DNA of 37,450 bases. It comes from a virus. The DNA lies in the IMG/VR virus record IMGVR_UViG_3300006079_000001, positions 1-37,450 of that record; one strand, written 5' to 3'. The translations under genes and the position numbers were made by a program. Under the pieces are notes generated by a model, which saw only the letters and a program-made list of their open reading frames with translations, had not been told where the DNA came from and searched no databases. Below, one piece after another: positions 1-7,781 of this stretch (its first letter is position 1; every line of letters begins with the position of its first letter).

Positions 1-28
1 AGACCTTTTTTTGTCTAAATTTTTAACT

Positions 29-1129
29 ATGGAGGGATTTATCAAATACATGAGGAGTGAGGAGGCTGTCAATCTGCACTCAAATAGAAACGCTAACCAT
101 CTGCTTTCTATCATTGCATTCAGGGCAAGTCGCAAAGGAAACCCAGTGCTTGGGGTTAAGCCGGGAGAGGCATTTATAGGAGATTTTAAGAAGATGGAAC
201 TAAGCGAGAGAGAATATAGGACAGCAAAAGACAATTTAGTTAAGTGGGGGTATATCACTACAACAACGACAAACAGAGGTACTATTGCAATGCTTTGTAA
301 TTCAGATGTATACGACATAAATTCAGACCTATTTGACAAGCAAGTGACAGGCAAACGACAGACAAGCGACAGACAAGCGACGACTATCAATAATGAAAGA
401 AAGAAAGAAATAAATAAAAATACTAAAAGTGATATTTTAGATAAAATTCCAAAAAGGAAAAACACAGAAGAAATCAGAGCTACTCTATACAAAATATTCG
501 GACCTGATGAGGTACACGTAGAAAACATAATCCAAAAATTTAAAAAGACTTTTATGATATTCCTATCTGATGATTTTGTAATGAAAGAACGAGCAAAATT
601 TATGCTATTAGATTTTAGCAAATTTAAGTACAATAAACTTTCTACAGATTTTGAGATAGAAGATGCTCTGTACAAACATCTGTTTAATTCATGGAATTAC
701 TCCGACAAGAAAAAGTCCACATCACTAAGAAATCAGACAGACTACAAAGCTTATCTGATTAATTTCTTTACCCATGAGCATCCGGATGCATCAGAGAAAA
801 AAGCTAAAGGAGTTATTGCATATCATGAAAGTACTGGAGTGCTTGAGCAGAGAATCAAAAAGTTTGCAGAAATTAGAGAGGATTTGATTAGCTTCCATAA
901 AAAATTCTTTTCCAAATACCCTAAGCTGTTACTTTTTGATATATTTGATATGTGCTATGATAAAAGAGGTCCATTTAGCACAATGAGACTAACAGACAGC
1001 CCTACAGAGTTTAAGATGAATCAAATACTACTATGGCTAAAGCGACAATACAAAGAGAGAGAATACCACATGAACACTAAAAGCATTAGAGCAAATATAG
1101 AATTAGTAAAAAGACAAAACGCACTATGA
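29..1129 (+). CDS. Winged-helix replication initiator-like protein
   Basis: Probably a phage replication-initiation or helicase-loading protein, 366 aa from this ATG. Residues about 40-95 read as a winged helix: an alpha-helical stretch (LSEREYRTAKDNLVKWGY) followed by a Thr-rich beta turn (TTTTTNRGTIAML), a pattern common in phage O/DnaD-like proteins. A Lys-rich linker follows (about 115-145) and then a helical C-terminal domain I do not recognise. It overlaps the primase-helicase gene by ATGA, so the two are probably translationally coupled. The reading frame is open to the window edge, and a TTG at 11 or a start outside the window is possible; I chose ATG 29 because the fold-like sequence begins there. 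Function is inferred from fold and neighbour. Confidence 0.6.
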   Translation: MEGFIKYMRSEEAVNLHSNRNANHLLSIIAFRASRKGNPVLGVKPGEAFIGDFKKMELSEREYRTAKDNLVKWGYITTTTTNRGTIAMLCNSDVYDINSDLFDKQVTGKRQTSDRQATTINNERKKEINKNTKSDILDKIPKRKNTEEIRATLYKIFGPDEVHVENIIQKFKKTFMIFLSDDFVMKERAKFMLLDFSKFKYNKLSTDFEIEDALYKHLFNSWNYSDKKKSTSLRNQTDYKAYLINFFTHEHPDASEKKAKGVIAYHESTGVLEQRIKKFAEIREDLISFHKKFFSKYPKLLLFDIFDMCYDKRGPFSTMRLTDSPTEFKMNQILLWLKRQYKEREYHMNTKSIRANIELVKRQNAL

Positions 1130-2931
1130 AAAAAGAAGCACTACGATTACACAAGGCAGGATTTAAGATTATCCCTACCAATGACCCTACTAAGCCTGAT
1201 GGCAAAAAACCACTGTGCAGGTGGAAACAATACCAAGATAAACAGACTGAGCAGGATATTAATAAATTATTTGACATGTCCGGGATAGGTGGCATGGCTC
1301 TGCTTACTGGCAAAGGAATTGAGGTCATTGATGTTGACTTGAAATATGCAATTAACCCGGATCAGTTCTTTACTAAGTTCATGGATGAGCTGCTTGATAA
1401 TCTCGGACTAGAAACCTACCAGAAATTAATCCTATCAAAAACCATAAGCGGAGGATACCACATAATTTACAAAACCAACATAGCAGAGGGAAACCAAAAG
1501 CTTGCATCAAGAGCTACCCTTGACAGCGAAAAGAAAAACGACCACGATAAGACGAGGGTACTACTTGAAACCAGGGGTGTAGGTGGATATATCCTTATCC
1601 CTCCTACTATTGGATACGTCTATGATAACAACAAACAGACACTAACAGAGATGCCAAACATCTCAGACTGGGAAAGAAACAAGATAATATCTGTTTGTAA
1701 GTTCTTTGACGAAACAAACGAGATTTATACCAATACATCCCCCACTCCTATTGAGGTGGTAGGTACACATAAGACAACTATTGAAGCATTCAATGAGTCA
1801 CATACTCCGAGAGAGTTTATTGAGACCGCAGGATGGCAGTTCAAATACAAACTAGGGGATAATCTCCACTTTGTAAGACCGGGAAAGACCTTGAGAGATG
1901 GGCAGGGTGGATGTTATAACCAAGACAAACAACTATTCTATGTCTTTACCTCATCAACTGGCTTTGACCCCGGTAAAGCCTACAATGCTTTTCAAGTTTA
2001 TTCCTACCTGAATCATGGAGGAGATTACAAAAAAGCTGCAAAAGTGCTCTACAATCTTGACTATGGAGATAGATTAAGCAAAAATAGAGACAGCTACAAC
2101 GATAAACTTACCGCCCTGACATCTACAAATAATGCGCAAAAGGCTAAAGCCTCGAATGAGGACAGGATGAATGAAATCTTTAAAAAGAGATTTGATATAA
2201 ACAAAATCCCAAAAGAAATAGAATATGTTTTGTTTATCAAAGACAAAACAGACGAGGTTATACCTATTGCATCCTTTGGTGATTGGATTACTGTAGTAGG
2301 AGCTGCAAAGAGTAGGAAATCAGCACTATCAAACTCTATTGCTGCATGCATACTATCCGAGGGGTTAAAGACTGTGCTATCATTCTCAGGAGTTCTGCAG
2401 GGTAGAAACATGATAGTGATAGATACTGAGCAGAATGACAATGACTATTGGGCTTCACAAAAGCAAATATATCAACAGGCGGCAGTATCTGCAGGGATTA
2501 ACCCTGATAACTTTTATTCATTCTGCCTCACTGATTGTAGAATATCTGAACGTTTAGAGTTCATTGAGTATGTCATGAACAGGGTAGGTGATGTCGGAGT
2601 GTTGGTACTTGATGGGATTGTAGATATATGTGAGGATTATAACGACCAAAAAGGTAGCAGGAGATTGATCGACCACCTGAAAGTATTAACAGCAAAGCAT
2701 AAAACTTTGTTTATGCCGGTCCTGCACAATGCCCGGAGTACAGGCTCAGCCCGGGGGCATCTCGGTACTGAATTGATAAACAAATCAAAAGCAGTAATTA
2801 AGGTAAGTAAAGACACTGACCAAAACCACAGTACAGCAGAATTTGAGTATATTAGAGGCAGGCAAGAACCAGAGAACTTTGATTTTGGGCATGATCAAAA
2901 TGGTAATTTAGTTTTGATAGGAAAATTTTAA
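1126..2931 (+). CDS. Bifunctional DNA primase-polymerase / RecA-like helicase
   Basis: Replication protein of 601 aa joining a primase and a helicase. The N-terminal prim-pol domain (about 1-200) shows the metal-binding DVD motif (D69, D71), the SGGYH motif (S108-H112) and the third acidic site (LLETRGVGGY, E148). A linker region follows, and a RepA/RecA-like ATPase fills about 360-590 with a phosphate loop at 392-399 (GAAKSRKS) and a Walker B strand (VGVLVLD, D496). A later HNARSTGSARG segment resembles the sensor region of RepA-type helicases. The phosphate loop has Arg where the consensus has Gly before the Lys. The gene overlaps the initiator-like gene upstream by 4 bases. Family assignment is strong; the exact reaction is not shown. 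Confidence 0.9.
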   Translation: MKKEALRLHKAGFKIIPTNDPTKPDGKKPLCRWKQYQDKQTEQDINKLFDMSGIGGMALLTGKGIEVIDVDLKYAINPDQFFTKFMDELLDNLGLETYQKLILSKTISGGYHIIYKTNIAEGNQKLASRATLDSEKKNDHDKTRVLLETRGVGGYILIPPTIGYVYDNNKQTLTEMPNISDWERNKIISVCKFFDETNEIYTNTSPTPIEVVGTHKTTIEAFNESHTPREFIETAGWQFKYKLGDNLHFVRPGKTLRDGQGGCYNQDKQLFYVFTSSTGFDPGKAYNAFQVYSYLNHGGDYKKAAKVLYNLDYGDRLSKNRDSYNDKLTALTSTNNAQKAKASNEDRMNEIFKKRFDINKIPKEIEYVLFIKDKTDEVIPIASFGDWITVVGAAKSRKSALSNSIAACILSEGLKTVLSFSGVLQGRNMIVIDTEQNDNDYWASQKQIYQQAAVSAGINPDNFYSFCLTDCRISERLEFIEYVMNRVGDVGVLVLDGIVDICEDYNDQKGSRRLIDHLKVLTAKHKTLFMPVLHNARSTGSARGHLGTELINKSKAVIKVSKDTDQNHSTAEFEYIRGRQEPENFDFGHDQNGNLVLIGKF

Positions 2932-2991
2932 GTAAAAAAAGTTCTTAAATGAAAAATTTTTATTATATTAAACATTCAAAAATACTTTAAC

Positions 2992-3234
2992 ATGGATATT
3001 GAAGCTTTAGAGTACAGTGAAAATCAACAATGTTTCCACTTTAACATAGACACGACAATACAAAAAGAAAACACTAATAGCTATGTGACTATAGCAAAAT
3101 ATATAAGCTATGAAAAGGCTGTGGAATTTGTGCATTTTGTCAAAAAAAATATACCAGTAGAAGAAAGAACACCCAACAGGATAAAAACTAATTATATTAT
3201 ATTCATTCAAAACTATTCAAAATGTCAGAACTAA
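2992..3234 (+). CDS. Small hypothetical protein
   Basis: An 80-aa protein I do not recognise, beginning MDIEALEYSENQQ. It is mixed alpha/beta in appearance with an aromatic YISYEKAVEFVHFVKKN helix. The start lies 60 bases after the primase-helicase stop, behind an AT-rich leader containing AACATTCAAA (2971-2980), and the end overlaps the single-strand-binding-like gene by 13 bases. Its place inside the replication block suggests an early or replication role, but nothing in the sequence proves this. Confidence 0.65.
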   Translation: MDIEALEYSENQQCFHFNIDTTIQKENTNSYVTIAKYISYEKAVEFVHFVKKNIPVEERTPNRIKTNYIIFIQNYSKCQN

Positions 3235-3572
3235 CAATCAAAGGAAAGCTTATCAAGAAATTTGAAGCGCAAACATTTGGAGAATCTTTTAGAAAAATAG
3301 AATTTGTTATAGAAACAGATGACAAATACCCCCAAAAGATTAAAATGCAGGCAACGCAGGACAACATTAAAACGATAGAAGAGTTGCCAGAGGGCACCAT
3401 TTGCACCATGCACTTTAATGTAAGAGGGAGAGAATGGACAAGCAAAGAGAATAAAGTAATGTACTTTGTTTCACTTGATGTATGGAGAGTAGAGGATAAC
3501 GGCACAGATTTAGCCGACCTATCAACAATGCCCACTACATCAGTGTCAAATGGAAATGACTTACCCTTTTAA
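3222..3572 (+). CDS. DUF3127-like single-strand DNA-binding protein
   Basis: A 116-aa protein resembling the DUF3127 family, which is widespread in Bacteroidetes and has an OB-fold-like pattern. The N-terminal strand pattern (LTIKGKLIKKF..., then FRKIEFVIETDDKYPQKIKMQ) fits that family. The C-terminus ends in an acidic, flexible tail finishing NGNDLPF, much like the DDDIPF tail with which bacterial SSB recruits partner proteins. Location directly after the primase-helicase supports a role in coating single strands at the fork. It could serve as the phage SSB; no other SSB was seen. The DNA-binding role is inferred from tail and context. Confidence 0.75.
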   Translation: MSELTIKGKLIKKFEAQTFGESFRKIEFVIETDDKYPQKIKMQATQDNIKTIEELPEGTICTMHFNVRGREWTSKENKVMYFVSLDVWRVEDNGTDLADLSTMPTTSVSNGNDLPF

Positions 3573-3796
3573 TGTGGGTTAGGTCACATAGTCCGTATTA
3601 TTACAAGCTAGCTAATGGCTTTAGTGATAACGGGAAAAGATACCTCACAAAGTACTTTCCTTTCCTAAAAGACAAAATTATAGAAAATGTGTATCTTTTA
3701 GGGATGACTACACCACAAAAATACATAACGATAACAGCTGAGGAAGAAGAAAAATTAAAAATTTTCGACCTTACAGATAATATAAATATGAACTAA
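3572..3796 (+). CDS. Small hypothetical protein
   Basis: A 74-aa protein of unknown function beginning MWVRSHSPYYYKLANGF. Its ATG shares a base with the TAA stop of the DUF3127-like gene (TAATG), so translation is probably coupled. It is basic and aromatic at the N-terminus and acidic near the C-terminus (ITAEEEEKLKIFD). It is the last gene before a 215-base gap and probably ends the replication operon. Confidence 0.6.
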   Translation: MWVRSHSPYYYKLANGFSDNGKRYLTKYFPFLKDKIIENVYLLGMTTPQKYITITAEEEEKLKIFDLTDNINMN

Positions 3797-3922
3797 ATAG
3801 CTAAGGCGGGATTGACTTTCAACTATTCTTTATTAACTTAGATTTATTCTAATACAAAAACAGCGGGTTTCTTTGTAGAAAAATAATTCTTATTTAATGC
3901 TCTAGGCTATTTTTTAAAACAC

Positions 3923-3993
3923 AAGGGGGAGGCTTATTATTAACTTTTTAACTTATAGGTGAAAATTATTAATTCTCGTAACTACTCCCCCTT
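3923..3993 (+). other. Spaced 9-bp inverted repeat in intergenic gap
   Basis: The 215-base gap 3797-4011 has no convincing reading frame. It contains a perfect 9-bp inverted repeat, AAGGGGGAG (3923-3931) and CTCCCCCTT (3985-3993), the second arm running into a short T tract and then AAAA. The 53-nt loop is far larger than in an ordinary terminator, so this could be a weak terminator, a structured leader for the following genes or part of a small RNA. No tRNA features were visible. Confidence 0.4.
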
Positions 3994-4011
3994 TTTAAAA
4001 ACTAGAATAGC

Positions 4012-4230
4012 ATGTGTAGCAAAACAGAATTAAAAAAAAAGGTGCAAAGGCTAGAATCAGAAAACAAAGTACTACGGCAAATCGTCAAAGAAACTATAAA
4101 AGCTTTGGAAAATGTACAAAAATTAGTATCAATTACAACCCTTGATACTGTTGCCTACGTCACTAGCCCATACAAGAACGAACGCAGACCAATACAAGAC
4201 CCTTTTAGGTCCTGTTTTGGGGACTGCTAA
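4012..4230 (+). CDS. Small coiled-coil hypothetical protein
   Basis: A 72-aa protein with an N-terminal coiled coil (about 5-45; KKKVQRLESENKVLRQIVKE has leucine-zipper-like heptads) and a Pro/Arg-rich C-terminal tail with two cysteines (FRSCFGDC at the end). I do not recognise a family. It starts the block of small genes between replication and packaging, directly after the spaced inverted repeat. Confidence 0.6.
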   Translation: MCSKTELKKKVQRLESENKVLRQIVKETIKALENVQKLVSITTLDTVAYVTSPYKNERRPIQDPFRSCFGDC

Positions 4231-4243
4231 AACCAACTAAAAT

Positions 4244-4621
4244 ATGATAACAATAATAATCTTTATATTGGCATTGTCAACATGCCAAGCACAAACAGAT
4301 ACGATACCTGAATTTAATCACCTAAAAACCTACAAAAAAGAGTTTTATTGCAATAATTACAATATGGCACTATACACTAAAAACAAATGGGATGTGCCAA
4401 TATACTACACCCTGGCAATGGCTGCACACAAAACTAACTACGGCAGGAATGGCAGGTATAAAGTAGGCGACATATTCGGCACTGGCAAATCATACCCCAT
4501 AGCAAACGCATGGGATGAATGGGGGCTAATGATGAAAACTACTCATAACTATGTAAAACATTCAAGAAAAGAGGCTATAGCAATAGCAAAAAAAACCGAA
4601 GAGATAGGAATAGAGTTTTAA
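4244..4621 (+). CDS. Degenerate glucosaminidase-like exported protein
   Basis: A 125-aa protein with a short signal sequence (MITIIIFILALSTCQAQ), cleaved after CQA or anchored as a lipoprotein at an imperfect lipobox. The rest matches the core of FlgJ/LytF-type glucosaminidase domains: VPIYYTLAMAA aligns with the usual helix, GDIFGTG with NLFG, and NAWDEWGLMMKTTHNY with the distal motif. However the catalytic ESGWG motif reads HKTNYG, so the acidic residue is replaced by Lys. It is also much shorter than active enzymes. An intact relative is encoded at 35679-36539. It may bind peptidoglycan without cutting it, or act outside the cell as an inhibitor or exclusion factor; both are inferences. 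Confidence 0.6.
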   Translation: MITIIIFILALSTCQAQTDTIPEFNHLKTYKKEFYCNNYNMALYTKNKWDVPIYYTLAMAAHKTNYGRNGRYKVGDIFGTGKSYPIANAWDEWGLMMKTTHNYVKHSRKEAIAIAKKTEEIGIEF

Positions 4622-4645
4622 TTTTTGTATATTAGAAAAAAATCA

Positions 4646-5086
4646 ATGTTAGTATATTTAAATTCTGCGCATAAAATCCCCCTTGGCTCAGTTATAGAAA
4701 TACCGCAAACAATGGTACTCTTTATGGAGAGGATTGACGCAATACTAGACAGAAAAGCAGAAAACGAACCAGATAGCTTAACTTACAAATGTATAATAGA
4801 TGATCCAATACACGACCCACTAGTACAGTTACAGAACGATAGCATATATGTAGCAAATGATATAGGGTTATACCCCGACTACAATACCGGGGGGTTAGTA
4901 TATGAGGACTTTATGAAAAAAATCACAAATATAATCCATAGCAAAGAAATATTCTTAACAGAAGACGTGTTGAAACAAATAACAGATATAGGATTCTCCG
5001 GGGTGTGGATTTTTGACAATTGCAAAAGACAAATTATAACAACTAAAGAAATAAAATCTTTAGTTATAGGAGAAATTAAAAATTGA
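4646..5086 (+). CDS. Hypothetical protein, 146 aa
   Basis: No family recognised. The protein starts MLVYLNSAHKIPLGSVIEIP if ATG 4646 is used; a TTG at 4625 would add seven residues and is less likely. It has a beta-rich N-terminal half and an acidic middle, with an aromatic GFSGVWIFDN segment near the C-terminus. The following terminator at 5108-5138 ends this transcript, so 4012-5086 forms a small operon. Confidence 0.55.
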   Translation: MLVYLNSAHKIPLGSVIEIPQTMVLFMERIDAILDRKAENEPDSLTYKCIIDDPIHDPLVQLQNDSIYVANDIGLYPDYNTGGLVYEDFMKKITNIIHSKEIFLTEDVLKQITDIGFSGVWIFDNCKRQIITTKEIKSLVIGEIKN

Positions 5087-5107
5087 TTGTTGTTTTTATA
5101 TTTGGGT

Positions 5108-5138
5108 AAGGGGGTAGTTGTAGGCTGCCCCCTTTTTT
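5108..5138 (+). terminator. Strong intrinsic terminator
   Basis: AAGGGGG (5108-5114) pairs with CCCCCTT (5128-5134), and three more inner pairs (5115-5117 with 5125-5127, including one T-G) close the loop to seven bases. Six T follow from 5133. It lies 21 bases after the stop at 5086 and separates the replication and small-gene region from the late region. Confidence 0.85.
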
Positions 5139-5146
5139 AGAAAACT

Positions 5147-5269
5147 ATGATAAAAATAATATTGCTTATATTAATTATACCCTTTGTGCTGTTTTATGGT
5201 GGCTTTTTTTTGGGTGCATTTATATTCGCAATATATAAACAGTTTAGAGATGGACATACAAAAAGATAG
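5147..5269 (+). CDS. 40-aa single-span membrane peptide
   Basis: A short reading frame, MIKIILLILIIPFVLFYG followed by GFFLGAFIFAIYKQFRDG and a basic tail ending HTKR. Residues 4-30 are almost entirely hydrophobic, giving one or two membrane spans with a positively charged C-terminus. It begins 9 bases after the terminator T tract and overlaps the next gene by 20 bases. The hydrophobic pattern and the good fit between its neighbours argue it is real, but no homologue is recognised. It could be a small exclusion or lysis accessory peptide. Confidence 0.5.
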   Translation: MIKIILLILIIPFVLFYGGFFLGAFIFAIYKQFRDGHTKR

Positions 5270-5597
5270 GTTTTGCCGCAAAGCACTATCATTAGCTGCT
5301 AAAATAAAACCTATACTAGGGTGCAAGTGGTACAAAGGATATACCCCTGAGCAAAAAGCCATACTACTAGATATGTGCTATATGCCTGAGGACCTTATTG
5401 ACTTTTTATTATTAGACGATGGAATAAATAAAAAAGTAGATTACTTTAATTCTATAGATGTTTATTTAATTTTAGAATACAAAACTTTTTCCTATAAACA
5501 TCCGTTAAAGTATAAGGTAGGCTTTATGCAGTTGATTACCAAGCAGATAAACCTACAACACGACTACCTAGATTTAAGATTTAAAATAGGGATTTAG
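5250..5597 (+). CDS. Hypothetical protein, 115 aa
   Basis: Protein of unknown function beginning MDIQKDRFCRKALSLAAKIK. The frame is open upstream to 5184, but ATG 5250 is preferred because it begins a normal soluble helix and leaves room for the membrane peptide encoded in another frame upstream. The predicted product is helical, with an acidic patch (FLLLDDGINKK) in the middle. It sits directly before the terminase genes. Confidence 0.55.
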   Translation: MDIQKDRFCRKALSLAAKIKPILGCKWYKGYTPEQKAILLDMCYMPEDLIDFLLLDDGINKKVDYFNSIDVYLILEYKTFSYKHPLKYKVGFMQLITKQINLQHDYLDLRFKIGI

Positions 5598-5629
5598 AAA
5601 ACACGTAAAAAAACGAGAAAAAAACGGTT

Positions 5630-5950
5630 ATGAGGGATAATAACGGTAAATTTAAAAAAGGAAATTCAGGAAGACCTAAAGGGTCAAAGAATAAAGACAT
5701 TTCAGTATTCAAAAAAGCACTCAAGACAGGACTTATAGAGAGGTTAGGAGATTTCTTTGATTTATTAGATTCAGAAAACCTACCAGATAAAGACCGGATA
5801 AATGCATACCTCAAAGCTCTTGAGTTCGTAATGCCTAAGCAGCAAAAGATAGAGCTTGATGGAGACATACATACTAACCTGATTCAGGTCAAGTTTGAGT
5901 CTACAAACATCCTACCCATCCACTCTGAAACGGAATTTATAGATGATTAG
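5630..5950 (+). CDS. terS: Probable terminase small subunit
   Basis: A 106-aa protein placed directly before, and overlapping by 8 bases, the large terminase gene. The N-terminus (KFKKGNSGRPKGSKNKD) matches the DUF5681-type basic motif often found in small terminase or terminase-associated phage proteins. A helical region follows (FKKALKTGLIERLGDFFDLL), and an acidic C-terminus (ETEFIDD). Small subunits recognise the packaging site and load DNA onto the motor ATPase. Position and basic motif support this; the sequence is shorter than many small subunits. Confidence 0.7.
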   Translation: MRDNNGKFKKGNSGRPKGSKNKDISVFKKALKTGLIERLGDFFDLLDSENLPDKDRINAYLKALEFVMPKQQKIELDGDIHTNLIQVKFESTNILPIHSETEFIDD

Positions 5951-7130
5951 CCCGTTCAAAATATCCCCCGTATTTGAGTGGAACTACAGAACCACCAAGC
6001 AAGTAGTCATCAACCAGGGGGGCACATCATCCGGCAAGACCTACAGTCTCCTGCAAGTGCTTGCATGCAAAGCTGCAGAGGAGCCCAACCAAATTATCAC
6101 AATAGTAGGGCAGGACATCCCCAACCTGAAGAGTGGAGCCATCAGGGATTTTGAGAGTATACTCAATAATCCTTTTTTTAGGTCTATGATAAAGAGCATC
6201 AACCTAACTAATAGAGAATATAGGCTACATAATGGGAGTTTGATTGAATTTAAGAGCTTTGACAATGAGCAGGATGCCAAGTCAGGCAAACGGGACTACC
6301 TTTTTATGAATGAGGCTAATGGTATTCCTTACAGCGTCTATGACCAGCTACAGATACGGACCACAAAGCAGGTCTTTATAGATTATAATCCTACCTTTGC
6401 CTTTTGGGTACATGATAAGCTGATAGGTAGTAGTGACAAGGTAGAGGTATTTATCAGCAACTATACCCATAATCCTTTCCTTAAGGATTCAATCAGGGAA
6501 AAGATAGAAGCTCTAAAGGGAAAGGATCCTAATAAGTGGAGGGTGTACGGCTTAGGGCTAACCGGAAATGTGCAGGGGGCAATATTCCCGGCAATCAATT
6601 GGATACCTGCAATGCCTACAACCGGGATTAAAAAATCTTGTCTGGGCATGGACTTTGGCTACTCAAATGATCCTACAACTTTAGTAAGACTATCTCTCTG
6701 TCAAGGTCAGCTATATGGAGAATTATTGCTTTATAAGACAGGGCTAACTAACCAGGACATAGGAAAAGAGTTTGAGAGATTAGGAATAAAAAGAGGAAAT
6801 AAAGGGGGCACGCTGATAATGGCAGATAGTGCAGAGCCAAAAAGTATAAAGGAGTTAAAAAATATTAACTGGAGAGTTAAGCCATGCAAGAAAGGTGCTG
6901 ATTCTATACGGGCAGGGATAGACTGCCTAAAGAGTTACGGTAAATTAAACTTAGTTAATTCCGAATTATGGAAACAAGAGCAACAAAAATACGTATGGAC
7001 TATTGATAGGAAAGATGGCAGAGCTAAGAATAAACCAGTCGATAAGTTTAATCATATTTGGGATGCTTTTAGATATGGTGAGCAGGGTATTAGGAAAAAT
7101 GAACTAAAATTAGTATCTTACAGCTCATAA
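5943..7130 (+). CDS. terL: Terminase large subunit
   Basis: DNA-packaging motor and nuclease, 395 aa, Terminase_3-like. The ATPase domain shows Walker A (QGGTSSGKT, 25-33) and Walker B ending in catalytic E124 (DYLFMNEAN). The RNase H-like nuclease domain shows GMDFGY with D237, MADSAEPKS with D295 and FNHIWDAFRYG with D374, the expected three acidic residues. Length is slightly below the usual 420-500 aa but all motifs are present. It couples ATP hydrolysis to pumping DNA through the portal and cuts the concatemer. Start ATG 5943 overlaps the small subunit gene. Confidence 0.95.
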   Translation: MISPFKISPVFEWNYRTTKQVVINQGGTSSGKTYSLLQVLACKAAEEPNQIITIVGQDIPNLKSGAIRDFESILNNPFFRSMIKSINLTNREYRLHNGSLIEFKSFDNEQDAKSGKRDYLFMNEANGIPYSVYDQLQIRTTKQVFIDYNPTFAFWVHDKLIGSSDKVEVFISNYTHNPFLKDSIREKIEALKGKDPNKWRVYGLGLTGNVQGAIFPAINWIPAMPTTGIKKSCLGMDFGYSNDPTTLVRLSLCQGQLYGELLLYKTGLTNQDIGKEFERLGIKRGNKGGTLIMADSAEPKSIKELKNINWRVKPCKKGADSIRAGIDCLKSYGKLNLVNSELWKQEQQKYVWTIDRKDGRAKNKPVDKFNHIWDAFRYGEQGIRKNELKLVSYSS

Positions 7131-7139
7131 ACACTTATT

Positions 7140-7772
7140 ATGGCATACGTACTACAGGCGTCACAATTTTCAGAGGGACTACAGAGCTACACAGCTCTAC
7201 TATTAGAGAGTATAAGGCAAATAACCTTAGTATCTCCTTTTAATATCCCTGATGCCCGTACTGCATTAGAGCTAAGCCAGATTACTACATTTAGCAATGA
7301 GGGGTTTGACCAGTATCTGACAGAGCTTTATAGCCTTGATTTAGACTATTCTTTGCTAACTGCTGCAGAAATAACTGTCCTTAATGTCATTAGGGAGTAT
7401 CTACAGCCTGCCCCATCATTTAACTGTTGTGGTGTAGATGCACCATCTGCATTGAATTACTCAAAGGAGTTTAATGAAAGAGTAGGTAGTTTGACATGGG
7501 AAAAGGAGATAAGGGCAGACCTTTTTGATACGGTCACTTGTGACGTGTTTAGCATTGAGGTGACTTTCACCCCTGTAGGTATAGCTCCTGCTTTGGTGGT
7601 TAATCCTGTTAGCTTAGGATCACTTGGGTGCATAGGTGGAAAAAGTGCATACTCACATTTATGGGTTGATTTTGTAGCAGACCCAGTTACAAATAGCTAT
7701 GATTTAGATTTTGACTTTAAAGATTCAACAGGTGCAAGTATTATAATTGTACCTGATTCTATTACTTTTTAA
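7140..7772 (+). CDS. Putative virion structural protein, 210 aa
   Basis: I do not recognise the family. An N-terminal helical part (about 1-95, with LLLESIRQITLV and VLNVIREYLQ) is followed by a beta-rich C-terminal part with many V/F/T residues (DVFSIEVTFTPVGIAPALVVNP). No signal sequence or membrane span is present. It lies between terminase and portal, a region of structural genes, and is followed nine bases later by another beta-rich protein. A capsid decoration or tail component is possible. Confidence 0.6.
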   Translation: MAYVLQASQFSEGLQSYTALLLESIRQITLVSPFNIPDARTALELSQITTFSNEGFDQYLTELYSLDLDYSLLTAAEITVLNVIREYLQPAPSFNCCGVDAPSALNYSKEFNERVGSLTWEKEIRADLFDTVTCDVFSIEVTFTPVGIAPALVVNPVSLGSLGCIGGKSAYSHLWVDFVADPVTNSYDLDFDFKDSTGASIIIVPDSITF

Positions 7773-7781
7773 TATATTATT

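Noticed and set aside
3797-4011. Possible tRNA gene in the gap
   Set aside because: No cloverleaf arms or T-loop GGTTCRA pattern could be found.
5097-5104. TATATTTG, exact -7 promoter box
   Set aside because: No TTG lies 19-20 bases upstream, and the strong terminator begins four bases later, so it cannot make a useful transcript.
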